The notes: generated from the letters alone by a model not told the origin. Positions 1 to 12,643 are shown, counted from the first letter of the stretch. The stretch: DNA of 64,000 bases from Chrysopilus asiliformis (GCA_964034945.1 OZ035962.1:113151234-113215233), one strand, 5' to 3'. Program-made: numbers and translations.

Positions 1-16
1 TAAGTTTACTTACATA

Positions 17-484
17 GCCTTTACACGCGTCTGTAGAGCTGACACAGTCGCTGACACAGTCGCTGACACAGTCTCGTGTAAATGCTTACTGGCACTGACA
101 AGTCTGTACTGACGGGACATTTTTGTAGTCAGTACAGACATGCCAGTAATTTGACATTTCAGAAATCTAAGATAGCGGAAAATGAAGAATTTGAGGTAAA
201 TCTATTAAATTATTATGAATTCACTATTTTTAATTCTTTTTTTTTTACTTTTAGAACTCTCAGACTGGTGAAAGAAGACTAACTGGGAACGAGATAATTA
301 AAATATTGAAGCATACGAGCAAAATTCAGGCCTCTGAAATACGAGGGACTGTAGCTGTGTTACTAACGAAGTCATTTTGAAAATGAACTGGCTGCCAGTT
401 CGCTAAATGTCTTCTAATTCGTTGTCAGTAATTTGACATTTGGAGTCTGTGCTACTGACAGTCTTTATAGTCGCGTGTAAAGGC
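17..484. mobile_element. Short TIR element (MITE-like), class unassigned
   Basis: Positions 17-29 read GCCTTTACACGCG and positions 472-484 carry the exact inverse; the match continues imperfectly inward. The left end also has a 12-bp unit (GCTGACACAGTC-like) repeated three times at about 39-75. A second shared word, 'cagtaatttgacattt', occurs in the same orientation at about 142 and 426. I cannot find a convincing target duplication, so the superfamily is open. There is no transposase; the one small frame (82-282) looks like chance. Confidence 0.6.
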
Positions 485-3400
485 CGGGTTACTTTCAAAA
501 ACTCCAATTGCCACTTTAGCACAATTCGTGTCGCAGCATGGGATAAAAAAAAATAATAATAGACAGAAACACGTGTTTATTAAACTGTAGAACAATCCCT
601 TTTATTTTTAATACGTTATTTGTACATTAATGTTTAAAGAACATGAATATCAAAAAAAATATGGAAAAAAATCATTTATCCCACTTGATACGGATTAAAA
701 TTGTTTATTACACAAAACAAAAGGATGATATTTGTATAAAGCAATTTTAAAATATTCGGGATATTGTTTTTGGGAGTTAAATTCATATTTTTATTATCTG
801 TTAAAAAACCTTTAGAACCCCCAGATAAAAGGAGAATAAAATATTGTCATTTTCAGTTAATTAAATCCATTCACTATATTTACATATCATAATGAAAAGT
901 TCAAAATTCGAAATAAAATTAAGTTCAAAATGAACTTTTTTTAATTACCTACGGATGTTTGATATGAATATAATACAAAGTAGAGTATTTGAGGTTTTTA
1001 TTTTTGTTATACGTTATTATTTTTTGATTATCAATCCATCGATTTTTAGGGCATAAATAAAAATTATCCCATTGTGTATTAAAATCAGAAATAAAATATT
1101 GTGCGAAATTGAGATATTTTTATTGAGATAGCGGAAAAATAATTATATACAGCTTACAAATTTTATATTAGTATACACGAAAATAACATAAAATGACATT
1201 TAAATTGGTTTTAATGAAGCCGCAATTCATTTTGTCAGAATGAATGCGTGAAAAACCAATTTGTTTTGATTGTTGTTCAATCATATAAATAATGAAACCA
1301 CAGAAACAGAATAAGTATAAAAAAAGGGGTTAAAATGGTTACACTGATAGAAAAATCTGCCTGCGTCAGTAAAAAAAAACCCTCAATCAGGAAAAGAATG
1401 GTTTGTATATATGTACATGACACTACCAAAAAACGTTAACCGCCAAAACCGAATTGATTAATAAAATGTTTCAATTGAATTTTATACTCAATGAGATTCT
1501 CAAACAAAAGTTAAATAAATAAGAATTTAACATTTCATTAAATTTTTTTATTACCTAGTCTGGTTTAGAAATCACATTCACGCGCTTTTAATAACATTCA
1601 TAAACCAAAAGCTAAACAACAAACATTTTTTTTTATCAAAAGTTAATTTCAAAAGAAAAGATTTGATAATATCCACCCTCGGAAAAATACGAGTTTTTCC
1701 TATAGCAAGGAAAAAAACCCGGCCTATGACAATATTGTTTACTTCTTGCATGGCTCCTGCTTTCAAACGACATGGGCCAACATTTATGTTCAATCGGCTT
1801 CACTATTTCCGAGTTAGAGCTTTAGAAACTGTGAATAGGCTAATTTTTTGTTGACACTTTCTTTCTTTTCGCCGAAAACGGGTTACATTTTAAGAAAACA
1901 GTGCAGTTGTAGCCAAAATCTTAATTTTTGTATTACTCAAGCAGCAGTTATTCTCATTTTTATGTATGATTTTCGCCTGCGGCTCAATTTTTGTTGCATA
2001 CTCCATTATGCTTGTGATTTTTCAAGTGCGTAGTTTTTATGTTTATTTTATGTAAGATAGGTAAAGATGTTATTTGCATTGAAAGATTCTTAACAGGTTT
2101 TTATGAACAATTTTTCTCAGTCTTTGCATTATTTTTTCTTAGAAATTTTACTAAAATTTCCTAGAAAATTTCACGAATCTTTTATTGTGAAAAGCAAAAT
2201 TTTTCCCAGAAAAAGTGATAAACAAGATAAACTAACAAAGATAATGTTGTTCCAGATCTTTAAGGGAGCGATTGTATTGGCTTTTATCTTCAGATTTTTT
2301 GCGGCGATGGCCACAATTGAATTTTGGCGAACATTTATAGGGTAAGCTGTTGTGAGGTTATTTTTTTTTGTTTAACTGAAATACGTTTGTACTTTTTCCT
2401 GCTACTTGATTCAGTTTGATAGACAGTTTCATTAAGGCACGGATCGGAAGAACCTTTACTCCATACTGCCGGGAGCTCTAAGAATGTTTTTTGGTTTCCA
2501 TCTAGAGCTTGTTTTCATGTTGCGCACAGAGAAAAGTGAAGTTACTTATGTTTTGAACATCAACGGTGAATGATTTCATTTTTTTATTTGCTATTTTTTA
2601 TGTGAGCGCTTCCTTTTTTTCTTGTGAATATGTTTTGCTGACTTGCTCGGTGGAAAAATGCTTTTTGTGCCAATTAGCTTGTTAGTTGTTAGCAACCGCA
2701 GATGTGCATTTTTGTTGTTTTTCCTTGTCGGTATAATTGAGTTCCTTTTTCATGTGTAATGGGTTTCCTTCAACGTTGTTATGTGCATCTTTGAACACAA
2801 TTTGTACAATAATTGAAGTAAAAAACTGGTACCGAATCTCACGGAATTCTGAAAATTTCCGGAGCGAAATTTTTTAGTTCTGTTCAAATTGCTTGTCAAT
2901 TTGGAAAGAAGAATTTTCGCAATATATTTTTAGCTCCACAATTGAAAAAATTGAAAAAATGTGAAAACCAATACCACGATTGCAACGATTTTAGCAACAG
3001 AATGTATAAAAGGCGATTTCATAGAAATTTTTGTTGAAAACTTCTATCGAGTATTTGACGATTGCCCTCTGGGAATTTTAAAAACTTTTTCAAACGACCA
3101 ACAATCAGTGTTGACAGCGTAATTTACGTTGAATTAGATATGCAATTAATTACGCGTAAATAATGTATGTAACTAATCTCCGATTTTATGCGTTATTAGT
3201 CGCGTTTTTTTAATGTTCTGAAGCAGTTCAGAACAAGCTTTCCATAGAAAATCCTGCACCACCTTTTCATCTCGGACAGCGTTTGGAACATAGGGAAATT
3301 TTATACGGTAATGTACGGTAATGAAGTGCTGCTAACTTCAACGTAATAATTCTGACATTTGATTTTCCATTGAGGATTTTCTGTTGGTGGTTAGTTATCA

Positions 3401-3757
3401 TTTTTGTAAAAACAAAAAATCCTAAGTGTCAAATAAATTTTTCAACGTCTTCTGGAAATTTTCGACAAAAGAAAAACATGTTTTTTCTAATAAATTACAT
3501 CAGTTACTATTAAATACATTGATTACAATAAATGATTACATTAGTTACGTGTAATTAATTAAAATCATTTAATAAGCCGTCATTTACTAACAATAAATTA
3601 ATTAAATGTTCTATTAAATAACATATATTTTCAAGAATGAATAAAAGTGGAAAGAATCCATCTAGAAAAATATGTTTCACAATTCCATGCGTCCAAATAA
3701 AAATTCATTGTAAAATTGTTCGCTTCAACTGACTTCAATCAAGCAGGAACAATTTCG
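485..3757. other. AT-rich stretch, no gene recognised
   Basis: Mostly low-complexity A/T sequence with scattered stops. The longest frames (for example 2103-2345 on plus) have no family motif, although that one ends next to a GGTAAG donor-like word. I see no paired repeats or RNA gene. Confidence 0.5.
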
Positions 3758-4059
3758 TTAAGGGGTTATACATATCTGTAAACTTTGGAAAAATCGATTT
3801 TTTTTTGCATATGGTGAAACATTTCGACTTTAATTTCTTAATTGGATGAAACGTCTTAGAAAAATTTAAGTAAACAGTTTGAATAAATGCAACAAGACTT
3901 TTTTTTGCAATCCAAAACTTTTTGGTTTTTGTATGTGCTGTAATTTTTAGCACTATAGTAGTGGGACGTAGCTATATTTACAGAACTATAATACTAACTT
4001 GGAACGTTATGTAAAAATTGTGTGGATCGTGTGGCATATGCAAAGTTCAAGTTAAAGAG

Positions 4060-4098
4060 CCTGTTCACATTGGTTGAAATAGTCCGCCTAAATAGGAC
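4060..4098 (+). repeat. 39-bp inverted repeat, left arm
   Basis: Perfect inverse of 5794-5832. It starts CCTGTTCACATTGG and ends CCTAAATAGGAC. The arms enclose 1,695 bp that include both nested hAT-like elements. They are absent around the sister MITE at 37291-37790, so they belong to the host element and not to the MITE. Confidence 0.85.
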
Positions 4099-4372
4099 AG
4101 AAACTGGCAACATTAGGGCAAGGTGAGGAAGTGGGAATGCTGATAGGAAAATCATCCTCAAAACTAAAATCTCCGTTCTCAGAGTTCCGCCTGTCGTGCT
4201 CTGATTGGTTGGTTGCCACACTGAATGTGTTCCATTGTCATTATTGTTTCGGTCGTCTTCCATGCAACACGTCGCAGAGCAAAAGGCGTATTACTTGCAA
4301 TTCTTTAGAAATGTTCCGTTTCCCAAATGTTTCACGCCAGTCTGATTGTTCACAGCTACTGGTTCAAATAGT

Positions 4373-5764
4373 GAGGGTATTCACAGTCGTCTTTTAAATT
4401 GCGGGTAAATTTACCGCTCGGTAATTCAGTCAAATTTAACAGATTTTTACCGAGACGGTAACTTGGTTCATGTAAAAATGATTTACCGGATTCGGTAATT
4501 GTAGACATGCCTTGAGTCGTGTTTTCCGGCCCGGTTATTCGGTATCAAGAATTAACCGCGAGTGGCGCTAGTAATGTTTTTAGTTGTCAAATTTTCTCGC
4601 TGGTTTTTTGTTAATCTCATCGGACTGCGAATTTTTTCAATTTTGATAGCCGTTGCCACAATAGAAATTCAAAAGAATACATCAAACATGGATTTAAAGG
4701 TATGTGATATATTTTACAATCAAATTCGCAGTTCATGATTTGGTCACGTATCAAATAAAAGCACTGTTCTCAAATCTGTGCTGTGGGATGTTGACAGCAG
4801 CATATTTTCAGTCTTTTAATATTACCGAAAATGCCGAATACCGAAAATTAAAAGAGGATTGTGAATACCAGTGACGTGGCGTGCTGCTTTCAGTAGGGTG
4901 TTCAATATTAAGTTTCTGTTAAATGATATAGACGTCTACTCTTAGTTTTATCCAGGATCACGTCCGGGACGTGATAGACGAAGATCCCATTTTTCCTCGA
5001 TACTTAATTGAGAAAATGGTTTCTCAAACAATTTTTCGATTGCGCATCCGCATTCACAAGCCATAATATTAAATTAATTATTTCTCATACACAAAAGCCA
5101 ACTGAACACCTGTAAAATCAGAAACCGACTGAGCTGATGAGCAAGCAATATTGCTGTTTTGCTTGGCACACACACCCACACGCATCAGCACGTCAGCCGA
5201 ACGGCCATACGATGGTCGGTTTTCTATTGTCGGGTTTCGCAGCATCGCGGCCAGCAGCAAGCAACATCGCATCGGTTCGCCGTGCGGCTTTTTCTGGAGC
5301 ACCCAAATTCATCGTTGTGTGCGGTTATTTCTTGTGAACTTTGTGTGCGGTGAAACGTTTTTTATTATAGACTTTTACTTAGTCATATGTGTTTTTACTT
5401 TGCTTTGGTGCGCTGTAAATTGGAGAACACTCGAGTCGGTCGAACGACCGAAAGAGTGGGTATTGCGTTTCGAGTGTGTTTCGCTAAGGGGCGAGTAGGA
5501 AAGAAGGCCACAAGCAATTTTTACTTTGGTTCGCTGTAAAGTGGAGAACACTTGGTTGGTCGAAAGATCGAAAGATAAAGAAACAGGTTGATAATGTAGG
5601 GTGCGGGTGCTTTAGGCAACCATTGCCATTGGTAAATTGTCGAAAGAATTGGCACAAAAAAAAGAAATTAATTAACAATAGATTTCCGATACATATTGGA
5701 TTTCAGTAGGGTGTGCAGTGAACACCCTCGCACCTTAGAAGAAACGTCACTGGTGAATACCCTG
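4373..5764 (+). mobile_element. hAT-like 500-bp MITE, copy 1, interrupted
   Basis: Once the inserted 4869-5752 element and one copy of its target duplication are set aside, the remaining 500 bp match 37291-37790 in inverse orientation over their whole length, with scattered differences. TIRs are about 25 bp, starting GAGGGTATTCACAGTC on the left (CAGGG in the sister) and ending ACCCTG on the right. The right TIR is the part broken by the inner insertion. CAGGG termini suggest hAT. The body carries several GGTAA/TTACC words. No target duplication is clear. Confidence 0.8.
4869..5752. mobile_element. Non-autonomous hAT-type element inside the right TIR of copy 1
   Basis: The element begins CAGTGACGT and ends ACGTCACTG (9-bp perfect TIR). 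It is flanked by the direct repeat GTGAATAC at 4861-4868 and 5753-5760. An 8-bp target duplication with CAGTG ends is the hAT signature. Subterminal copies of TTTCAGTAGGGTGT occur at both ends in the same orientation. The interior is GC-richer than its surroundings, with CA-rich and promoter- or 5'UTR-like sequence, and holds a direct repeat of about 60 bp (about 5394-5455 and 5519-5580). The longest frame (5151-5498) has no transposase motif. The empty site is shown by the sister MITE, which reads straight through GTGAATACCCTG. Confidence 0.88.
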
Positions 5765-5793
5765 ATTCTCAATCTGAACACAATATTTCATCG

Positions 5794-5832
5794 GTCCTAT
5801 TTAGGCGGACTATTTCAACCAATGTGAACAGG
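5794..5832 (-). repeat. 39-bp inverted repeat, right arm
   Basis: Perfect inverse of 4060-4098. It starts GTCCTATTTAGGC and ends AATGTGAACAGG, and lies 33 bp inside the right TTAA end of the outer element. Confidence 0.85.
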
Positions 5833-5879
5833 TTCAAAGAGACGTTTTCAGGCCTTGCAAGGTAGGCATAACCCCTTAA

Positions 5880-7207
5880 ATGAAAATTCACACCAGTATC
5901 ACCATCAGTTGGAAATCATTCATTCATTTATATCCATAACATTTGGTGCAATTTCAGGATGAGTAGCAAAGTATTGAACGTACATTGCAGACTGCAGTTA
6001 ACTATATTTTCCCTATAAATACACCCACCCCACATACATAAAAATATAAACGATTCTTTAGAGAAAAAAAACGATTTTTTGAAATCCAGATTAAAAACTG
6101 TATCTACAATTACCATATTCTCGTCCATATGTAAACTGTGTATCTGTAGCAAATGAAGCATCGTATTTTCACCAATGGGTTCATGATTACTACACAAATA
6201 TTTGATTTAAATAAAAATCAAATTTCAAATTTAAGAGACTTGCAATACTGGAATTTTACGATGGAAATTGTGAACTTTCGAATAGTTTTCCCTTTTTTAC
6301 TTTTTAGCAAATGACTATTCTGCCGTTCATTCCGACAACCACAATTTTTTCAATGCTGAAATTTTATTTAGCTGAGAACTGCAGCATAACTGAATCATAG
6401 CATTATAAAAACTCCACCTCTGAATTTAAGATATATTCTACAGGAGTTTTCTGTGTATAAGCCACCGGTGTGGAAAATGTGCAGTAAAAAATGCGGATTT
6501 TAAAGTTGAGTTCTTCCAACTATGGAAAATACCATCGCTGATCACTTGTTTGGAAAGCCAATGGGACTAGCTCTAAATGGTGGAAGAGCTGCAACGACTT
6601 TTATTGAGAGGGTCCTGACTCTGGTTAGTTCATCAAATTGGAAAGTTAAAGGATTTAATTTTTTTGGTATTCATGTCACGTATTGAAAGCGCACCAAAAA
6701 AAAAACTAATTCGTTCACTATATATGGATTCTCCGACCGGATCAGGTGTGGGAGCGATAAAAAGTTGTCCACTTGGATGGGGTGGACAGAACATTGTTCA
6801 GGAAGCGAGGAAGATTTGATATTTTCGTCGGTTGCTGGTCGCATGAATTGAAGTGAATAGAAACCACTGTTCCTGAATTTCTCCTGCATATCAGTCACAT
6901 GTCTATATATTTATGTGTGAACTTTTAGGGATATGGGTGGATGATGTTTTTCAAACTCGAAGCGCATTGACTTTTATCAAAAGAATTTAACTGAAGCTGG
7001 CTTTGGTAAAATGAAATTATCCTGTTCGATACGGCTTGAATAAATCAACTCCCTGCATACCGACATTAGTTTGAAATAAAAGGAGAAATTCTGATGCCAT
7101 TACAGATGTATGAAACCTAGAATTTTTCGGAATGGCAAATTTTTACTTTGAGTAAAAAATAGTTGAAATTAATGTTCTATAATTGTTTCAAAACCATATA
7201 AAAAAAA
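5880..7207. other. AT-rich stretch, nothing recognised
   Basis: No paired repeats, RNA gene or family-bearing frame seen. Short frames (for example 5928-6197 and 6671-6898, both minus) look like chance. Confidence 0.45.
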
Positions 7208-7567
7208 AACTTGTGTTGTCACATTATAATGGAATAAGAATATCAGTTGTGATTAACACAAAACAATATTTATTTTCGGAAAAAACATGTAAAAAAATCC
7301 TTTTAAAATACCTCAAGAACCGGTAGACACAAAAAATGCACGAAATTTCATTTTCTTTGAACTTGGTTATATTCATTTTTTTCCAAAAGCAGATAGGTTT
7401 CGAAAATTTTCCATAGAACTGTATTTTTTCAAAAAAAAAAAAAAATGTATGAGGAGTACCTGTTATAGCTACCGTTACTTTTCCAACAGTTGATAAAAAA
7501 ATATGATTTTTGGAAAACTCGAAAAATTTCAAATCCCTAGGTCAACGCTTTTCTTGATTTATTTAAG
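7208..7567 (+). repeat. Dispersed repeat family F3, copy
   Basis: Shares with other copies the word 'atcagttgtgattaacacaaaac', an 'aagaaccg' block, a 'ttttccaacagttgataaaa' block and the end block 'aggtcaacgc.ttc.tgattatttaaga', in the same order as 15950-16480. The right end abuts family F1. No coding capacity is visible. Confidence 0.55.
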
Positions 7568-8055
7568 ACTAGCTTGCATACCCGTTGTTGCCGGGTTAAG
7601 TTTTTTCAATTTTTTTTTGATGGTCTATGTTGGAGCTAAACTTCAGGCCAATCGGCTCGGTAGTTTCCCCGTGAAAGGGTAACATAGAGGAAGAGCTAAG
7701 TTTCGAGATCACTTTCGAGAGGATAACCCCTCCCCTTACTCCCCACCTCTCGGGCTACTTTTTAATGGGTCTATGTTGGGGCTGGACCCCCGACGAACAT
7801 CTATGTCAAATTTCAGGCCAATCGGTTCAGCAGGTTCCCCGCGAAAGAGTAACATAGCGCAAAAACTAAGTTTCGAAATCACTTTACCCCCTCCTCTTAC
7901 TCCCCCCACCCCTCACGCTACTTTTCCGTATGCCTATGTTGGAACCAGAACTACCACAGACACTCATGCCAAATTTCAAGTCAATCGGTTCAGCCGTTTT
8001 TGCGTGAAAGAGGAACAGACAGACAGACACCAACTCATTTTTATATATTAGTATG
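7568..8055 (+). repeat. Dispersed repeat family F1, three-module copy
   Basis: Starts 'actagcttgcatacccg' and 'gttgccgggttaag', then carries three modules of about 155 bp starting near 7622, 7771 and 7931. Each has TATGTTGG, then a 'tttca.g.caatcggttc' block and a 'gcgaaag.gtaacatag'-like block, with pyrimidine-rich CCCC spacers between. The third module runs into 'aggaacagacagacagac' and a short AT-rich tail ending near TTAGTATGAT. A two-module copy in reverse is at 48490-48794. Such ends occur widely in arthropod genomes and may be 3' ends of non-LTR elements; that is inference. Confidence 0.75.
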
Positions 8056-10369
8056 ATATGATATTTAAAACGGACAGACCGACAGCAGATGCACGTATAT
8101 CCAGATCATTTTGCCTGAAGCGGATTTCGTATTGATCAGAAAGTTTCTGCTTGCTTCCGTTCTCAAGTTGGTCTCCGTCATGAAGCAGAGGAAAGTAAAA
8201 AAAAAAATATCCCTGTGTAAAGGGAGGCCTTTGCAAGACGAAAACGGTGCCATTTTCAAAGTTTCGTGTATATCCCGCAATATAAATCAAGATTTTCGCA
8301 GATAGCAAAAAAAAAAGTTTTTGGGAGTCGGAATCAAGATAAACCCGAATGTCTCAATACACTGTTGATTTGTTTAGAAACAAAATTGGTGACAACTTTA
8401 ATCAAATTAGGCCTTTGGGCATCATACAATATTCGTTGATTCTGGAAGAAAACTTCTTCATGGTTCTTCTTTATCAATTTATACACATGCGGTCAAATTC
8501 ACCCTTGAAAATTATTATTCAACATTCATGAGTCGAATTGAACTGTGCTAGCAATAAATGAATGTTTGTACATAGCGTGGTAAGTGACTTAAATTTTCTG
8601 CAAAGTGAATATACATAAATTTGGGTAGGGACCCTGTTGACACACTCATAACAAATGTAATTGAATATGTGGTTCCGGTTGAGGTTACGGGCTATGAAGT
8701 TTAATCAATCCAAGCAGATGAAATCAATGAACATATCTAGATATATGACCAGTAAATATATACATATGTATCGAATGTGAATAATAATTTCATATTCAAC
8801 TGAGTGACAATTGGCTGGACGTAACCGTTAGAAGCCTTAATTTTAATCAATTTATTGACCATTTAAAATTAAGGAGAAATTTAATTGTTTCAGGGTTTCA
8901 TCTAGGTTGATTTTTTTTTTGCTTTACCTGTCATACATATAAGAACGGTGTATTAAAATCGTTTGAAAAATCCAAATTAAAACGGGGCTCCTAGTCAGTC
9001 CTGGTAAAAAAACGTCGAAATTTCAAGAAATTTATTAAAAAACCATTTAAAAATATGTGAAATATTTAGGAATAAACATATTTGCATTCCCAAAATTTCG
9101 TATTCTCTAGACTCTAGAAACCACAAGAATCAAATAATTATAGTATATATCTTCCAAAATCATAATAAATTAGTAACTCTTCACATGTTTATAAACACAA
9201 AATTTTACGAAAACGTAACAAAGATTTTCAGGTAATTTCCGCTCAATTTAGGGTGAAAACGCTTTTATAATCTGGGCGTATTAAACATAATAATAAGAAA
9301 GCTGAACGATTACATTTTTTAAATCCAACATTGTTATGTAGTTTTTGAGCGAGCATAAACTTCGTATATCTATGCAAATTAAAAAGCTATTAGCAGACTT
9401 TGCCGAAAAAAAACTATATTACACGTGTCTATCAATTAGAGAATGAACTATCTTTAATAAATATAATCATATTATCATTAGATTATTATAATAGTTTAGT
9501 TAAGAGCTAGTGGGCATAATGTCTTAATTATTAATCGTCACTGTGTCCAGAGAACTAATTACTTTCTTTAACAATTAAAACCAGAAAATATACAATCATA
9601 TATTCAAGAACTAGTAATTTAACGCAACATAAAATTATGAATTGCTGACATTTTTTTTATTTGCCTTTCGTTTTAATTTTCATTGCTGTGCGAAGCTACA
9701 TGTTCCCAAGAAAATGTGTATTAACCGAAGAAAAGTAAAGTATTTTAAACACTTTTACTGCGGGTAATATAACTCACAATGCGTATATGTCGTGCTTATA
9801 ATCTTTTTGTTATGTATTTAATGTTTTTTTTAATAAAATTTCTTTACTGCGGAAAATGATCAATGAGTTTTCCGGTTTTTGAGTTTCACGAAGAGAAGTT
9901 CATGAAGAGAAGGTCAAGAAAATGTCTGTTATGCAATGAAAATTTAATAATAAGATTTGAATAAGCGAGACATGAACAAACAAACACGTAAATAAACATT
10001 CTACAGTGCGGACTTTATGTGTGACATCCAAACAAATTCAAAATCGAATTAGAAATGCGAGTTTTGAGTTAAATCCTACACCCAAATCGCAGGATTCGAT
10101 TTGCACGATTTTCAAAATTTCGACTCAACAAAGTTTGGCGGATCTATCGGAATATCAAGTGGAATTCTGTTCGTTTTAGTCGCAATAGAATTCCGAAAAT
10201 ATTACAAAATCAAACAATAACTTCGACTAGGAATAAACTGAATTCCTATATAAGTATGATTATTTGATTACTTTTATAGGAGAAAATGGGGTGGAGGCGA
10301 TGTCATGGAAATACTTTTTGACTGTTAATTTTGACGGTTTAGCCCCCTCCCCCCGCCTCTCTACAATTT
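8056..10369. other. AT-rich stretch, nothing recognised
   Basis: Starts with the fringe of F1 (a GACAGACCGACAG-like run at 8071) and continues as low-complexity A/T sequence. No gene or paired repeat identified. Confidence 0.45.
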
Positions 10370-10545
10370 CACATTTCTGCGACTATTCATACAATATTTA
10401 ATGCCGTCGATCCCATCTTTCCCTAAAATTCTTGACGCATGTCCATAAGCCAAATCACCAAATTGAGATTTCATCCACTTTGATAGATTCAAACAAGGCT
10501 AGATCAGGTGAGTACGGTGGATGTGTTAACATAGAAAGCCTATAT
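10370..10545 (-). pseudogene. Degraded mariner-type transposase fragment
   Basis: On the minus strand, 10497-10523 encodes HPPYSPDLA, the conserved block before the last catalytic Asp of mariner/Tc1 transposases. The next residues (LFESIK) fit the usual continuation poorly, and stops appear within about 15 codons. Upstream, no catalytic DD motif or helix-turn-helix can be read, and I see no TIRs. This is an old fragment of a transposase normally about 345 residues long. The motif is strong but short, so the exact limits are guesses. Confidence 0.6.
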
Positions 10546-12110
10546 CACGGCTAAATATTTCAAGAAAAGACCCAAACAAAAGAGTCATTTATGCCCAAAC
10601 TCCCGTAAAACGGTACTGTCTACTTTCAGAACATATCGTAAATGTGCGTGTCAACACATTGAAATTTATGTCACGTGTTATTCGGTGTGTGGATTCGTAT
10701 TTCGAATCGTTCGAAGGACTCTTTTTGGATTTGATTTGGTTTGGTCCTTAAACTTGTATTTGGTTGCTTTGAATAAACAAATGATGGTGTTATTTGAACC
10801 AAGTGAGAATATCTCTGGAGTCAAGACCTAACCAATCTGCTTCAGGGTAAATTGCCAATACTTCACATCTATTTATTGGATATCTGTTTATATCCATCTA
10901 TAGACCGATATCTATCTAAATATTCATTCTTTGGTTCAGTTCTCGCCTTTCGAATATAAACCCCAGCAAACAAATCATTTGAATGGTCGAAAAGAAATCG
11001 CATCGTCAACAGGATAAAGTGAAATTGGTAGGGGAATGGGGATAAAATGCTTGTGGAAGGTTTGTAAGTTAGTGCCATATTTACAAACGCAAATAATGTT
11101 GGGAAAACGTGTGAAAAGCAAACATCATTGTAGATTCTAGGTCTGGTAGTACAAGAAATACTATAGTAGCATATAACCACTGACTAAAGACGACGAAAGA
11201 AGCTTAGCGTCAGATCCTGTCACCTAAAAGTTATGCAAATTTCCCGAAAATCTGTCTAGCATGACAATCAAGCATAGTAGACACCATGAAAAAAGGAAAA
11301 AAAAAATGAAATAAGACATCGCTTACTGGTGCCACGTCTTTTAGCTTTTCCGTCGAATCAGATTTTTATGAGTATTTTCTTCCTTACGTTGACTTTTTGG
11401 TTATTCTCATAATTTTCCATATTTTTTTTTTCATTCCGAGCGAATTATTTTCCTATGGATGCAACGCATTGTCAAGGAGTGTCTTATGTCCTTGATCCTG
11501 GCATTAAGCACCGTACTTTATATTCGACTCTTAGGTACATACATTGGGCTTCTCAATGCTTTATCAGTGTGTACAATATGTGAAATATAATAAATTCAAA
11601 TATTTTGCGAAGGGATCTACGAAGAAGAAAAAAATTTCGATAGTATTTTTTAGAGAAATATTTCTTTGGTGCTGAGCTTTATGACGCTATCGTAGCTCAC
11701 ATAACGAATTGGTACTTTCGAGTGGCATAAATTTTACTTTCATCGATCGGTGTTATCGTTACACGGTCATTGGAGTATTGCATTTATTTAGAAAATATTC
11801 TTCTACTTTAGAGTGTTTACAAGAATAAAATTTAGGAAATTTAAATTTTACTATTCGAAATTAATGAAAAAAATAGTAATTTTTCATAAGTGTGGTAGTT
11901 TTATTGATTTTAAGAATAAAGCTTGATCTTTTTCACTTTCTTCACAAAAGTTTGGTGGCGTTTTTTATGTTTATTTCTCTTTGAGACTGGCTTAATGGAT
12001 TTGGATTCGGGTTTTGGTTAAATCTGGTTCTAGTTTCGGTTGGTGAAGTTCAGAATTAGGTTCTATTGCCCTATATTTCTGTGGCAAGAAGACAAAACAT
12101 CATAGCGCGA
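10546..12110. other. AT-rich stretch, nothing recognised
   Basis: A 103-codon minus frame (10869-11180) has no recognisable domain. No paired repeats or RNA genes seen. Confidence 0.4.
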
Positions 12111-12460
12111 TATTACACACGGCAACTTTCGGGCTTACTTAAGCCGATTTTCGGGAGAAACGACTGAGGAGGGAAAAGTTGCCACTCGAAATCATGGCTT
12201 ATCGACAATCTGCATACATGCAAAGTGTGTGAACCGGTTTGGGAAAAGTAGTAGGCAGAAATCATTTTCGTTCTGACCGTCAGCAGGTAAAGATCTTGGG
12301 AAGTATATGAGCAGCAGCAATTTCAATGGTTTGAGTCCACACACACATATGTAAACTTGTGTAGCATATGAAAACAGGATTGGCTTATTTAAGCCACAAA
12401 TGTAAGCACATTGGCTTATTAAGCCCAAAAGTTGCCGGCTTAAAAAAGCCAAGTGTAATA
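12111..12460. mobile_element. TIR element with TATTACAC ends
   Basis: The left end reads TATTACACACGGCAACTTTC and the right end is the inverse of TATTACACTTGGC, followed after a short extra segment by GGCAACTTTTGGGCTTA. The arms match over about 30 bp once a 13-bp indel is allowed. Both ends are TA..TA, so a Tc1/mariner-style TA duplication is possible. Several internal GGCTTA/TAAGCC words could form hairpins. No transposase is present. Confidence 0.6.
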
Positions 12461-12603
12461 CCGGACTTAGGTAAATTCTCAGGCGTAGCCTGTCAGTGTA
12501 TGGATGGATTGTATGAATGGTGTAATGAATGAATGTCTTGAGCTGTGCTTCGTCATTAGAGGCAATTTGCCTAAGCTCCTGGCAGAAAAATATAAAAAAA
12601 AGC

Positions 12604-12643
12604 CAAAGTGATCTGTTTGAGGATGCAAATACAGATCACTTTG
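12604..12643. repeat. Perfect 13-bp hairpin
   Basis: CAAAGTGATCTGT (12604-12616) and its exact inverse (12631-12643) are separated by 14 nt. The stem is perfect but short. It could be a structured RNA element or a relic of an inverted insertion; nothing else nearby explains it. Confidence 0.6.

Larger units (their letters stand above)
3758..5879. mobile_element. Outer TTAA-flanked TIR element containing nested MITEs
   Basis: The left end reads TTAAGGGGTTATAC (3758-3771) and the right end carries GCATAACCCCTTAA (5866-5879), giving a TTAA-flanked inverted repeat that continues imperfectly for about 10 bp. Inside, a perfect 39-bp inverted repeat lies at 4060-4098 and 5794-5832. Between those arms sits a 500-bp MITE that itself holds another element. 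TTAA flanks suggest a piggyBac-type or other TTAA-targeting transposon, but the terminal GGGG is not the usual CCC, so the class is uncertain. The 39-bp repeat may belong to this element or to a separate layer. Confidence 0.45.

Noticed and set aside
2103..2345. 80-codon plus frame ending near GGTAAG
   Set aside because: Low-complexity Phe/Lys-rich frame with a weak donor; no motif or second exon.
5151..5498. 115-codon plus frame inside the inner hAT-type element
   Set aside because: Overlaps two other frames in the same GC-rich stretch and has no transposase or other domain.
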